Shown one piece after another: positions 7,744 through 16,750 of a stretch of 64,000 nucleotides of DNA. The notes beneath the pieces are model-generated. The model worked only from the letters and a program-made list of their open reading frames with translations, did no database searches and had not been told where the DNA came from. Made by a program: the position numbers and the translations under genes. Source of the stretch: Paenibacillus melissococcoides (GTDB taxonomy: Bacteria > Bacillota > Bacilli > Paenibacillales > Paenibacillaceae); assembly GCA_944800085.1 (NCBI GenBank), contig CALYLO010000005.1:124001-188000 (forward strand), read 5' to 3'. Each line of letters begins with the position of its first letter. Positions within the stretch are counted from its first letter, which is position 1.

Positions 7744-7797
7744 TTTATAAACTGTTTATCTTTTCTCATCCGGCAATTTAGGAATATTGCCTATAAT
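7744..7797 (+). promoter_or_regulatory. Activator-dependent promoter of the ABC genes
   Basis: A perfect -10 TATAAT (7792-7797) has no recognisable -35. Upstream, TTTAT repeats at 7744 and 7755, one helical turn (11 bp) apart, the spacing used by OmpR-family dimers. This suggests activation by the neighbouring response regulator. Confidence 0.5.
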
Positions 7798-7827
7798 CAG
7801 TCTATCAAATCAAAAGGAGGCTAAACA

Positions 7828-8685
7828 GTGAAACTGACAATCGAAAATATCAGTAAAAACTACGGTAAAAAGCAGGCATTAAATGGCGTCAGCTTCGAGA
7901 TGGAAAATGGTGTCTACGGCCTTCTAGGGCCGAATGGGGCTGGTAAATCAAGCCTTATCCGCATATTGGCCGGGGTGATGGACGCAAGCGGAGGGGAGAT
8001 TTTGATAAATGGAAAGAACAGAAAGAACTGTGACCGCGAGTACCGTTCGAAGCTGGGCTATTTGCCTCAGTCGCTGGACTTTTACCCCGATTTTACAGGG
8101 CTTGATTATTTGCGCTATACGGCCGCTCTCAAGGGCTTGCAAGGCGCGGCGGCAGAGCGGAAAATAATGGAGCTTGCCGAGCAGGTGCGTCTTACTGACG
8201 ATCTGCCGCGAAAATGCGTCAATTACTCCGGCGGTATGAAACGTCGTCTAGGCATCGCCCAAGCACTGCTCAACGACCCCGAAATACTCATACTCGACGA
8301 ACCTACGGCCGGGCTTGATCCGCATGAGCGCATTAAATTCCGAAATCTCGTTTCGATCTTCTCCCGGGACAGAACGGTGCTTCTCTCCACGCACATCGTT
8401 TCCGACATCGATTCGATCGCCAAACAGACCGTGATGATCAAGGGCGGCAAGGTCGGAAAAATGGAAAGCACGCAGAGCTTTGTGGACGCACTGGAAGGCA
8501 AGATCTGGCTCATCAACATGACAGTGGATGAACTGGTCGATTACCAAAACGACCATATCATCAGCAATGTCGTCCCCATGGGCAACCGTATGGAAGTACG
8601 CGTGATTTCGGACGACAAGCCCTCGCCGGACGCCGCCGCCGCCGTACCTACTCTAGAAGACGCTTATCTCTATGAATTTAATTAA
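7828..8685 (+). CDS. ABC exporter ATP-binding protein
   Basis: 285 residues. Walker A is GPNGAGKSS (near 35), the Q-loop YLPQS, the signature YSGGMKRRLGIAQALL, Walker B ILILDEPTAGLD and the switch His in LLSTHIV. It would energise export of a peptide antibiotic, lipid or similar substrate through the permease encoded next. A GTG start sits 7 bp behind AAAAGGAGG. Because the permease downstream is frameshifted, the transporter may be inactive. Confidence 0.9.
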   Translation: MKLTIENISKNYGKKQALNGVSFEMENGVYGLLGPNGAGKSSLIRILAGVMDASGGEILINGKNRKNCDREYRSKLGYLPQSLDFYPDFTGLDYLRYTAALKGLQGAAAERKIMELAEQVRLTDDLPRKCVNYSGGMKRRLGIAQALLNDPEILILDEPTAGLDPHERIKFRNLVSIFSRDRTVLLSTHIVSDIDSIAKQTVMIKGGKVGKMESTQSFVDALEGKIWLINMTVDELVDYQNDHIISNVVPMGNRMEVRVISDDKPSPDAAAAVPTLEDAYLYEFN

Positions 8686-8705
8686 TATTTGCGGAGGATT
8701 GTAGC

Positions 8706-9919
8706 ATGAAATTGTTTCAATATGAAATGAAAAAGCTGCTCATCAATAAAAGCAAGCTCATACTGCTTGCCGTTCTGTTTATTCTTTACGCGGTATTTGC
8801 ATATGCCTCCGTCATGGGGGAATACGAATTAAGCGGCTCAGAGAAGAAAAACGCCGTAAGCGAGTATACAAGGCTTGTTTCGGAAAATTCCGGTAAGCTT
8901 AATCCGAATCAGCTTGCCGAATCGCAGACGATCATCGACGCCGTCATAGCCGAACACGGCAGCGGCGAAGGCTTTAGATACCTGCTGAATCGCGATCCCG
9001 TCCTGAAGTTCCACTACAGATACGCTGCGTTCGGGCAGAATGTGAACGAATACTGGAACGGTCCGCAGGAGCAGGACAAAGGGAACATTAAAGGCGTTTA
9101 TCCTCTGCAGGAAAAACTCAAGGAGCTTGAAGCGGACGGTCAGACTGGGACATACGAATACAACATTATTCCGACCGTTTAGAAACCGAACTTTCTATGG
9201 GGGAGCCGGTCTTTGAGAACGTCGTCTTTTGGAATCACTTTTTTGTCAGGTTTGACGGGTTCATGGTGGTGTTATTACTCCTTCTGGTTTTGACATACTT
9301 TATCTCGCCTTTGTTTACGCAAGAGGTCAAAACCGAAATGGACAGCATTGTGCTAAGTTCCGAAAAAGGCCGCCGGGAAATTGTGACCGCCAAACTGTTA
9401 TGCGGAGGTCTGACGTCTGCCGTTGTCGCTGTTGTCTATCTTGCAGGTTCGTTTATCGGAACGTTCATTGGATATGGCGATTTGAGCGGCGCTAATGCTC
9501 CTGCCCGCTCCCTTCAGGGATTTGGGTCTTCAATGCTTGATATGACAGTAGGCGGCGCTGCCGCGTTCGGAGCGGTATGGCTCATTTTCGCAACCGTGAT
9601 CTTTGGCCTGGCGCTTTCCTTTATCTCATCAAAGACGAAAAACCAGAGCGCCGCTTTCGGACTGGGGATTGTGATTCTTTTGGCAGGCTCAATGTCCAAT
9701 TATCTTGGGGGTAAGCTCGTAGAAACAATTTGGCCGATTGTGGACTTCAACTTCGGATCGCTGTCGATGTTTATCGCTATTTTCGGCGGAGCGAAATCAT
9801 ACAACCTGTTCGGCATTCCCGTTTCATATGGGCTGGCAGCATTCGCAGTCTGCCTTGTCCTGGGTATCGCCGCGGTGTTGCTGACATATCTTGCGCAGAG
9901 AAAAAGATCTGTACTATGA
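8706..9919 (+). pseudogene. ABC-2-type permease, frameshifted
   Basis: The first frame (8706-9182) encodes an N-terminal helix and a long extracellular stretch ending in TYEYNIIPTV and a stop. The next frame picks up at about 9170 (RLETELSMGEPVFENVVFW) and continues through about five membrane helices to 9919. The 1214-nt span is not a multiple of three, so one base has been gained or lost near 9165-9175. Restoring the frame would give about 404 residues, a normal ABC-2 permease. Either a real knockout of the exporter or a single sequencing error. Confidence 0.8.
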
Positions 9920-10075
9920 TCTGCGTGTTGTCGCGCGATTCTGGCGCTGATAACGACCTGTTTAATAACTTATCGGTACCCCTGGCACATGGCTCTCTTT
10001 AGAAAGACCTTAAACGCCGTATCCACTTTTCATGCCGGGGTTGTAGCGGGCCCCCTGAAAGCGCCCGCGACAATA

Positions 10076-10107
10076 GAAAAGCGCCTGACCCGTATCTGTC
10101 AGACGCT
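10076..10107 (-). terminator. Terminator of the ctc gene
   Basis: On the minus strand the 10-bp stem AGCGTCTGAC / GTCAGGCGCT (one U-G pair) is followed by TTTT, 39 bp beyond the ctc stop. The stretch 9920-10075 contains no other recognisable feature. Confidence 0.7.
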
Positions 10108-10145
10108 CTCTTCTTATTTATGGATAAAGGGCCAAATGCGGCAAG

Positions 10146-10751
10146 CTATTTTGCTGCGCTCTCTACGGACTCCTGTTCCGTCTCCGCCGCCCCGGCGCCG
10201 CGCGGCAGGATAACGGAGGCCAGCAGCTCGCTGCCCGTTCCGGCCAGTTGGATGCCCGCCGGCAGCTTCACTTCGCCTGCTGTCAGCTTGTCCCCGACAT
10301 TCAGATGAGAAATGTCGACGGGAAGCGATGTCGGCAGATCGGAAGGAAGACCTTCGACTTCAAGCTCCACTTCCTGTGTCTGCAAGACGCCGCCCACCTT
10401 CGTGCCGGCTGCCACCCCTTGATAATCCAGCGCGATCTTGACGCGCAGCGGCTTGTTCTCGGACACCTGCTGGATGTCGAGATGGATCCAGTTGCCCCAG
10501 CGCTCCTGCACTTCCTTGATAACGGCAGGAATGGTCTTGTCCTCGACCTTCAGGTGGAACAATTCGGAACGACTCGTACGCGCGAACTTATAGACTTCCT
10601 TCGCATCCAGATGTATGGGAACTCCCTCCATGGACGGTCCGTAGACAACGGCCGGAATCCGCCCGCTCTTGCGCAGGCTCCGGGTGGAGGAACGCTTGAA
10701 ATCCGTTCTCCGTTCAGCGGTAAGTTGAGAAGTATTGCCGTGTGCACTCAT
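10146..10751 (-). CDS. ctc: 50S ribosomal protein L25 / general stress protein Ctc
   Basis: 201 residues. The N-terminal L25 5S-rRNA-binding domain (about 5-95, with KSGRIPAVVYGPS and the strand WGNWIHLDIQQV) is followed by the C-terminal TL5/CTC beta domain (EVELEVEGLPSDLP, IDISHLNVGDKL-type motifs). It binds 5S rRNA in the large subunit and is a stress-induced protein in Bacillus. The tail (AAETEQESVES) is acidic, as usual. ATG follows AAGGAGGTTGTT. It is monocistronic with its own terminator. Confidence 0.92.
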   Translation of the reverse strand: MSAHGNTSQLTAERRTDFKRSSTRSLRKSGRIPAVVYGPSMEGVPIHLDAKEVYKFARTSRSELFHLKVEDKTIPAVIKEVQERWGNWIHLDIQQVSENKPLRVKIALDYQGVAAGTKVGGVLQTQEVELEVEGLPSDLPTSLPVDISHLNVGDKLTAGEVKLPAGIQLAGTGSELLASVILPRGAGAAETEQESVESAAK

Positions 10752-10914
10752 GACATAACAACCTCCTTCAATGTTCCCTATTGTTCACAGGAAGATGTGA
10801 AGTATAAATAGGGTTATAGATCAACTTACCCATTGCGGAAGGGAGTGAAACAGCTTATTTCTAAATTTTCTAAATATCTGATCCTGTCGTTATTTCTCGA
10901 ATAGATGACCGCCT

Positions 10915-11157
10915 TCACCGCTTCGATTCCGCGGCCTCCTGCCGGTAATACCGCTTCCCTGTCGCAGGATGGTAATACACCGTAACGCGCTGCCCGGTCG
11001 ACGGATCGCGGAAAATTTCCCGTGTCGGCACGCAGCCGGCCGGCAGCTCCTCCGCCTGTTCCTGATGCAGTCTGCGGTCCTTCTTCCTGGCCACCAGCAG
11101 CAGAATGAGGAACAGAATGAGCTGGAAGCCGAAATACGCCAGTATCCACTTCAGCAA
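10915..11157 (-). CDS. Small single-pass membrane protein
   Basis: 80 residues: one N-terminal transmembrane helix (LKWILAYFGFQLILFLILLL), then a cytoplasmic Lys/Arg-rich segment and a short beta-rich tail (QRVTVYYHPATGKRYY). The start codon overlaps the end of the YbjQ-family gene by 7 bp, so the two are translationally coupled and probably act together. I do not recognise the family. It might anchor or assist the YbjQ-like protein, but that is inference. Confidence 0.6.
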   Translation of the reverse strand: MLKWILAYFGFQLILFLILLLVARKKDRRLHQEQAEELPAGCVPTREIFRDPSTGQRVTVYYHPATGKRYYRQEAAESKR

Positions 11158-11480
11158 GGCGTCTCCTCTTCCAGGATCACCGCTGTGCCATAGGCGACAA
11201 TCTCGCTCATCCGGTTCCCCGCCTCCCCCGAATCGAAGCGCACCATCACGATGCCGTTGGCGCCCATCGCCCGGGCGTTGGCCACCATCCGATCCAGCGC
11301 CTGCTTGCGCGCGTCTTCCAGCATCTCGGTATATTGACGAATCTCCCCGCCGACCAGGCCTTTGAGGGCGGCGGCAATATCTTTGCCGATGCCGCGCGAA
11401 CGGACCGTCAGTCCGAAGACGGGCCCGATCGCTTCTTTCACTTTCCGGTTCGCGGGACGCTCTGTAGTGACGATGATCAT
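11151..11480 (-). CDS. YbjQ/UPF0145 family protein
   Basis: 109 residues covering the whole YbjQ (DUF74) fold: an N-terminal strand MIIVTTE, the hallmark GPVFGLTVRSRGIGKDI, a helix with EMLEDARKQALDRM and the ANARAMGANGIVMVRFD strand. The family forms pentameric rings of unknown function. ATG follows GGAAGAGAAGGAGAGAGC. First gene of a two-gene operon. Confidence 0.9.
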   Translation of the reverse strand: MIIVTTERPANRKVKEAIGPVFGLTVRSRGIGKDIAAALKGLVGGEIRQYTEMLEDARKQALDRMVANARAMGANGIVMVRFDSGEAGNRMSEIVAYGTAVILEEETPC

Positions 11481-11671
11481 GGGTTAGCTCTCTCCTTCTC
11501 TTCCTTTCAAGTTATAAATGATACGAGAGAGCCGGATGGATCGTTCAATTCGACAGAGCAAAAACTATTAACGTCATTAATTAGTTGAAAATTTTCAGGA
11601 TTACTTATGGCGGTATCGAGTAGTGACCAATATTAACACCTGTTAACATCATACACCTATTAACACCATTA

Positions 11672-11699
11672 AGTTTACATAATATTAATTATGTTTATA
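11672..11699 (-). other. dif-like Xer recombination site 1
   Basis: On the minus strand: arm TATAAACATAA, centre TTAATA, arm TTATGTAAACT. The last arm is identical to the XerD-binding arm of B. subtilis dif as I remember it. It lies in a 234-bp AT-rich gap between the wrecked MocR gene and the YbjQ gene, beside three TTAACA repeats (11632-11668). Its function is inferred from sequence only. Confidence 0.6.
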
Positions 11700-11714
11700 T
11701 CTTCAAGATTCCGT

Positions 11715-12819
11715 TTAGCGGCTGCGAATCAACTGCGGAAGCAGCTTGAGCGCATGCTCCAGCTCAGGCAGCGACGCATAGGCATAGGACAAGCGAAGCT
11801 GCCGGACGGCGGAACGGTCATACAGTACCCCGGGGTTCAATAAGATGCCATGCTTCAAGGCCTGGTTGAACAGCCGCTGCACCGGAATGGGCGATTTCCG
11901 GCTGACCCAGACATAGAAGCCCCCCTCCGGCCTCGACCAGTCGGCGAAATCCGGCCAATGGGCCTCCAGCAGCGCCAGCATGGCGTCGCGCCGCTCCCGC
12001 AGCCGCGTGCGTATATAGTTCAGATGCGGCACATGCATGCGGACGCGAACCACATTTTGGCCGCCGCCAGCACCGCTCCAGCTCGGACAGCCGCACCCCC
12101 GCCTCGTCTATCGGCAGGCCAATCAGCTTCATGCCCGCGGATTGGAAGGCATGAATCGAATATAAGTAAGACGGCTTCTCCAGCAGGATGGCCGATTGGC
12201 GCTCCAGCAGCCCGGCCGAGATGAGCTGCAGCGCTCCGGAGACGATGAGAATGGACGACGGCGACGCCTGGATTCCTTGGCGGGATAACTCCCGGCTGAG
12301 CAGCCGCCTCAGCTCCTCATCCCCTTGCGGCTGCTCGTAGCCGAGGGATACGGGCCGCTCCGCCAAGGAAGCGAACAGCTCGCGGATCTGCTCCTGCGGC
12401 AGAAGCTCGGGCGATAATTCGCCGGTGCCGAGCCGGATGATATCCGGATCGAACTCCAGCCGGTTAATGGTCTGGATCATCGGCAGATTCGGGTAATGCG
12501 CCCCTTCTTCGACGTAGGCGTTCCAATCCGGGAGGTTCATCGGGCGCCGGGCACGCTCGTCGGGAATGCCGACGACCCGGGTTCCGCCCCGGCCCCGGCC
12601 TTCAATCCACCCATCCGCCATCAGCGCCTCCATCGCGGTTACGACCGTGCTTCGATTGACGCCGAAGACTTCGGCCAGCGTCCGCTGCGGCGGAAGCTTC
12701 ATGCCGATGCTCCATTCGCCGCTGCCAATCTTCCCTTGAACATATTGCTCGATCTGTCTGTAGATGGGCAGCGGAAGCCGGGGATCCGGCTTCCAGCCCG
12801 TCTTATATGCATTCGGCAT
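11715..12819 (-). pseudogene. MocR-type GntR/aminotransferase regulator, internal deletion
   Basis: The start at 12819 (ATG after GGAAGGAG) encodes a GntR winged helix (LPIYRQIEQYVQGKI, PPQRTLAEVFGVNRSTVV) and the first third of the aminotransferase-like domain. Near 12056 the frame jumps directly to the C-terminal domain (RERRDAMLALLEAHW, PEGGFYVWVS). About 110 residues are missing, including the segment that holds the PLP-binding lysine, and the frame is also broken. Intact MocR proteins are about 460-480 residues. It is divergent from a LysE exporter gene, a classic regulator-target pair. The product cannot bind PLP normally. Confidence 0.82.
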
Positions 12820-12871
12820 CGGCCGCTCTCCTTCCCTGCCCGTCCGCAGGCCGCAAGCCTGCGCATCGCTT

Positions 12872-12908
12872 CCATTATAGCTTTTGTGGTTGGGCTCGGA
12901 CACAACCA
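12872..12908. promoter_or_regulatory. Divergent control region of mocR and lysE
   Basis: A TATAAT box for the MocR gene (12872-12877, minus strand) lies next to an inverted repeat TGGTTG-N10-CAACCA (12887-12908), with a further ACAACC at about 12920. MocR regulators bind such repeats between themselves and their target. Tentative. Confidence 0.35.
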
Positions 12909-12991
12909 AATGGTCGGTGACAACCCGAAGCCGGGCAGGTATGCTTGACCTTGTCCTGCGCAAGACGCAACAAGCAACAGGAAGGAAGAGA

Positions 12992-13612
12992 ATGGAACAG
13001 ATGTGGGAACCTTTTGTACATGGTGTATTGCTGGCATTCGGACTGATACTGCCGTTAGGCGTTCAGAACGTGTTCATCTTCAATCAGGGGGCGCTGCATA
13101 CCCGGCTGTGGAAGGCGGCGCCGGCCGTTATTACCGCCTCCTTGTGCGATACGCTGCTCATCGTGCTGGCGGTGCAAGGCGTGTCGCTGCTGCTCCTCCA
13201 ATGGATCTGGCTGAAAAATGTGCTGTTCGCCGCCGGCTTTCTGTTTCTCCTCTATATCGGGTATAGTCTGTGGAAGACGGCCGGAGACGGCGTGCAGCAG
13301 CATCGCGCGGATACGATCAAGCGGCAAATGATCTTTACCGCTTCGGTCTCGCTGTTGAACCCGCACGCGATTATGGACACGATCGGGGTCATCGGCACGA
13401 GCTCATTGCAGTATGCTGGAACGGAGCGGGTTATTTTTGCCGCCGCTGCCGTGCTTGTATCCTGGTTATGGTTCATCTCCCTGGCGATCGCCGGCAGGGT
13501 GCTGCGCAATCTGGATACGACGGGCCAGCGCCTGGCTTGGCTGAACAAAGGATCGGCCGTCTTGATATGGGGAATGGCCGCCTATATGTTGCTGACGATG
13601 CTGAAGGGGTAA
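12992..13612 (+). CDS. LysE/ArgO-family amino acid exporter
   Basis: 206 residues with six hydrophobic helices. The diagnostic N-terminal motif is LPLGVQNVFIFNQGA, and the second-half motif is ASVSLLNPHAIMDTIG, both as in LysE/ArgO. It exports basic or other amino acids across the cytoplasmic membrane. ATG at 12992 is behind AGGAAGGAAG. Divergent from the MocR-type regulator gene, which is now broken, so its control may be lost. Confidence 0.9.
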   Translation: MEQMWEPFVHGVLLAFGLILPLGVQNVFIFNQGALHTRLWKAAPAVITASLCDTLLIVLAVQGVSLLLLQWIWLKNVLFAAGFLFLLYIGYSLWKTAGDGVQQHRADTIKRQMIFTASVSLLNPHAIMDTIGVIGTSSLQYAGTERVIFAAAAVLVSWLWFISLAIAGRVLRNLDTTGQRLAWLNKGSAVLIWGMAAYMLLTMLKG

Positions 13613-13703
13613 TACGGCCCCGGCCGGGCGAGCAGGAACGGTCCTCTCGCCTCCTCTCAACCAGCCAGGGCCCGGCGCAGGGACTGCGCCGCGTGCCGTC
13701 CCT

Positions 13704-13843
13704 CTATTGCGCCGCGGCCTGCTCCTTAAGGATTGCGCTGTACTCGTCTTCGATTTTCCTCAGAAATGTATTCGTATCCTCCGGTGTCGTCAGAAATTCG
13801 CCGAACTTGTCGCGAAGGAACGCATGGAACTTAGGCCGGCCAG
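13704..13843 (-). pseudogene. C-terminal scrap, possibly a sugar-binding lipoprotein
   Basis: The last 44 codons of a minus-strand frame (FHAFLRDKFGEFLTTPEDT, then FLRKIEDEYSAILKEQAAAQ) resemble the C-terminal helices of ABC-transporter solute-binding proteins. The sequence further upstream in the frame is not protein-like, so this is a truncated remnant. It lies just before a fucosidase gene, where such a binding protein would make sense. The family assignment is uncertain. Confidence 0.4.
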
Positions 13844-14012
13844 AAGATGAAATGCGCAGAGTCTGTGCGGAGAATCGAACCCAAATGGTCCGGGCCTGGC
13901 GACGCAGCAGTGATGAGACCGGCGGAGAGCTAATAGGTATGAGGGAAAGAGGGCATCTCAATCGGCATTCATGCCCGTACGGTGCCTAATCCAATGTCAA
14001 GGAGGCGGTGGA

Positions 14013-15761
14013 ATGAATGTGGCAGGGGCGGTTCAACAGTCGAATCGCAAGCAGGCAGAGCGGATGAGCTGGTGGACAGAAGCGAAGTTCGGCATGTTCA
14101 TTCATTGGGGACTGTATGCCCTTCCCGGAGAAGGCGAATGGCATATGTACGGATCGAAAATACCGGTCGCCGAATATGAATCGCTGGCAGAGCAATTCAA
14201 TCCCGTGCGCTTCAACGCGAAGGAATGGGTCCGGCTGGCCGGGCAGGCGGGCATGAAGTATATCGTGATTACAGCCAAGCATCATGACGGGTTCGCGATG
14301 TTCGGTTCCCAGGCCGAACCGTTCAATATCGTCGATGCGACGCCGTTCAAGCGCGATCCGATGAAGGAGCTGGCGGAGGCCTGCCAGGAGGAAGGCCTCC
14401 GCCTCTGCTTCTATTATTCGCATGTCATCGACTGGCACCATCCGCACTCGGTGCATCAATTCGCCAACAACATTTGGGATTACAAAATGGAAGAGAAGCA
14501 ATTCGATATGTATTGGAATGAGCTCGTGAAGCCGCAAATCAAAGAGCTGCTCACCGAATACGGCCCGATCGGCCTCATCTGGTTCGATACGGCGGGCGGG
14601 CTGTCGAAGAAAGACAGCGAGGACATCGTTGCCCATGTGCGCCGCCTTCAGCCGGATTGCCTCATTAACAGCCGGGTCAGCCCTTACCGGGGAATGGGCG
14701 ATTATCAATCCAAGGGCGACAATGAGACGCCCATGTACGGAGAGGAATGCCGGCCGTGGGAGACGCCGATGACCATGAATGAGTCATGGGGATACTGTCC
14801 GAAGGATCAAGCATGGAAGCCGGCCGACTCCCTCATTCGCAAGCTGGTCACCATTGTCAGCAAGGGCGGAAATCTGCTGTTGAATGTCGGTCCTTCGCCG
14901 AAAGGAACGATACCGGAGCCGGCGGCGGAACGGCTGCGCCAGATCGGGGCGTGGACGGAACGGAATGCGGAAGCGATCTACGGAACATCGGCGAGCCCCT
15001 TCCCGTATGAGTTCGATTGGGGAGCCGTGACCGCGAAGCCGGGGCGCCTCTACCTGCACGTATTCAATGACAAGTGGCCGCGCGGCCCGTTGAAGCTGCA
15101 AGGGATGCGCAGCCGCGTCATCAAGGCGTACCCGCTCGCCGATCCGTTGAAAAGAGAGCTTCCCCTCACCCACACCTATCATGGCGGCACGGAACGGCAT
15201 GCGTTATCCGTGTCCCTCCCGGACATGGCCCCGGATCGGGCGGTATCCGTCATCGTGCTCGAAGTCGAAGACGTGAACGATCTCGATACCGGATTCACGG
15301 TGCTCCCGTCCGGCATGCTGAAGGTGGACGTTACGACAGGAGACGTGACGGAGGCGGACGGCCTCGGCGACGGGAACGCGGCGGCGCGGCGCGCAGTCTG
15401 GGACATCGCGGTTACCGAGCCTGGCGCCTATTCCCTCTCGCTCATCAGCTTCAAGCGTATCGACGCGGCGCTCGCCGATTCCTATGCCGATGGCATTCGG
15501 CTCACATTCGCCGGAGAGACGATCGAGACGGTGCCGCAGGAAGATGCGATCGTGAGCGAATCCCCGGCATGCCAGCATCCTTACAAGGAGGTCCATTCCC
15601 GTCTGGCGGAAGTCTTCATTCCGGCTCCCGGCACCTATGAGCTGACGCTGACCTCCCGTCTCATCAAGGAGCGCGATCCGAAGTTCACCGGGATCTGGCA
15701 GGCGGACAAAGTCAAGCTGCGTTCCGTCCTGCTGGAACGGATCGCGACGCAGCAGCGATAG
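14013..15761 (+). CDS. Alpha-L-fucosidase (GH29)
   Basis: 582 residues. The N-terminal TIM barrel has KFGMFIHWGLYALPGEGEW, the segment ITAKHHDGFAMF and the nucleophile Asp192 in IGLIWFDTAGG. The carboxy-terminal ~240 residues form beta-sandwich domains, larger than the minimal family. It hydrolyses terminal alpha-L-fucose from glycans. No signal peptide is visible, so it is probably cytoplasmic and acts on imported oligosaccharides. ATG at 14013 follows GGAGG by 7 bp. There is no intact transporter beside it, only a possible binding-protein scrap upstream. Confidence 0.92.
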   Translation: MNVAGAVQQSNRKQAERMSWWTEAKFGMFIHWGLYALPGEGEWHMYGSKIPVAEYESLAEQFNPVRFNAKEWVRLAGQAGMKYIVITAKHHDGFAMFGSQAEPFNIVDATPFKRDPMKELAEACQEEGLRLCFYYSHVIDWHHPHSVHQFANNIWDYKMEEKQFDMYWNELVKPQIKELLTEYGPIGLIWFDTAGGLSKKDSEDIVAHVRRLQPDCLINSRVSPYRGMGDYQSKGDNETPMYGEECRPWETPMTMNESWGYCPKDQAWKPADSLIRKLVTIVSKGGNLLLNVGPSPKGTIPEPAAERLRQIGAWTERNAEAIYGTSASPFPYEFDWGAVTAKPGRLYLHVFNDKWPRGPLKLQGMRSRVIKAYPLADPLKRELPLTHTYHGGTERHALSVSLPDMAPDRAVSVIVLEVEDVNDLDTGFTVLPSGMLKVDVTTGDVTEADGLGDGNAAARRAVWDIAVTEPGAYSLSLISFKRIDAALADSYADGIRLTFAGETIETVPQEDAIVSESPACQHPYKEVHSRLAEVFIPAPGTYELTLTSRLIKERDPKFTGIWQADKVKLRSVLLERIATQQR

Positions 15762-15803
15762 CATCGTTCGTCCCCTGCCCGCTCAAGGCGGGGGACGCCG
15801 CCG

Positions 15804-16706
15804 TTATGATGAGGAGCGGGGCAGTCTGCCGAAGCTGCGAAGCGTCAGCAAGCGGGCAACCGTGACGCTGCCGCGCCATTCGAGCTCGCAGGCCGCGCTG
15901 ACCGCCGGCCAGCTCATCGTCCAGCCGCCGTCCTCCTGCTGCCCCTCCTCCAATGCGTCCAGATGCCGGCGGAAGTCCTCCGGGCTGATGCACCGCGCGC
16001 AGTAGCTCTCTGGCGCCGGAGCCCAGTCCAGCGCCTTGTGCACATAGCCTTCCGCATGCGGATCCAGCTCGATGACGCCCGGATGCTGCAGGACGCGATT
16101 CAATTGCTCCAGCAGCGGTTCCGCCCTGTCCCGATCCGGGACATGCTCCAGGAAGGTGACGCACTGAATCAGATCATGGTAGCCGTGAAGATCGGGCTGT
16201 CCGATGCGGCTCCATACGAACTCGGCGGCTTGGCGGAACCAGTCCGCTTCCCTGACCTCTTCCAGCCCGGGCTGCTTCATAATCAGGCCGATAATCCTTC
16301 CGGTCGGGTTGAGCGAGGCGCGGCTGTCATCCTCGATCGTCCACCACGGGGCATGCGGATAATCATTCACCGTCCGGAACGCGAGCGGGAAGCCGCCGGT
16401 GTCCGGAACGGAGATGCTGCGCAAGTACCGCGCGATGCCCGCCATGATGTCCGCATCCATGACGCCGATCTCGTCCATAAGCGCCAACGCCATCTCCGTC
16501 GGCACCGGCTGGCTGTGCGGACAGCGGATATCGGGTTCCAGCGCATGGCCGAACCCGCCATCCTCATTCTGATATGCCCGCAGCGCTGCCAGCACATCCT
16601 CGGCGCGGCCGCCCGCAAAATGATACTCGAAGCGGCGCCGATCCAGCAGCCGGCCGTTGGCATAAAGAAATGAGGCGGCAGCTTCCAAGCCAGATTTTTT
16701 CTCCAT
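15804..16706 (-). CDS. Prenyltransferase/squalene-cyclase-like alpha-toroid protein
   Basis: 300 residues with alpha-alpha-toroid repeats: YQNEDGGFGHALEPD near the N-terminus and GQQEDGGWTMSWP near the C-terminus, the QxxDGGW/F repeats of terpene cyclases and prenyltransferases. It is much shorter than squalene-hopene cyclase (about 630) and I see no DXDD box, so an enzymatic role is uncertain. ATG at 16706 is behind AAGGAGGT. Last gene of a three-gene operon with the WYL regulator; the 44-bp gap before it contains the AATGTGATTAA motif. Confidence 0.7.
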   Translation of the reverse strand: MEKKSGLEAAASFLYANGRLLDRRRFEYHFAGGRAEDVLAALRAYQNEDGGFGHALEPDIRCPHSQPVPTEMALALMDEIGVMDADIMAGIARYLRSISVPDTGGFPLAFRTVNDYPHAPWWTIEDDSRASLNPTGRIIGLIMKQPGLEEVREADWFRQAAEFVWSRIGQPDLHGYHDLIQCVTFLEHVPDRDRAEPLLEQLNRVLQHPGVIELDPHAEGYVHKALDWAPAPESYCARCISPEDFRRHLDALEEGQQEDGGWTMSWPAVSAACELEWRGSVTVARLLTLRSFGRLPRSSS

Positions 16707-16750
16707 CTTAATAAACCTCCTTAAATATTTAATGTGATTAATAATATTGT

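Noticed and set aside
11672..11699. dif-like palindromes as repressor operators or terminators
   Set aside because: One lies between two convergent 3' ends, one below a dead gene, and one between two dead genes; they are AT-only without a GC stem. A regulatory role for the copy before mprF alone remains possible.
13862..13880. tRNA gene (a GTTCGATTC T-loop on the minus strand)
   Set aside because: The T-stem has mismatches and no acceptor, D or anticodon arm can be built around it.
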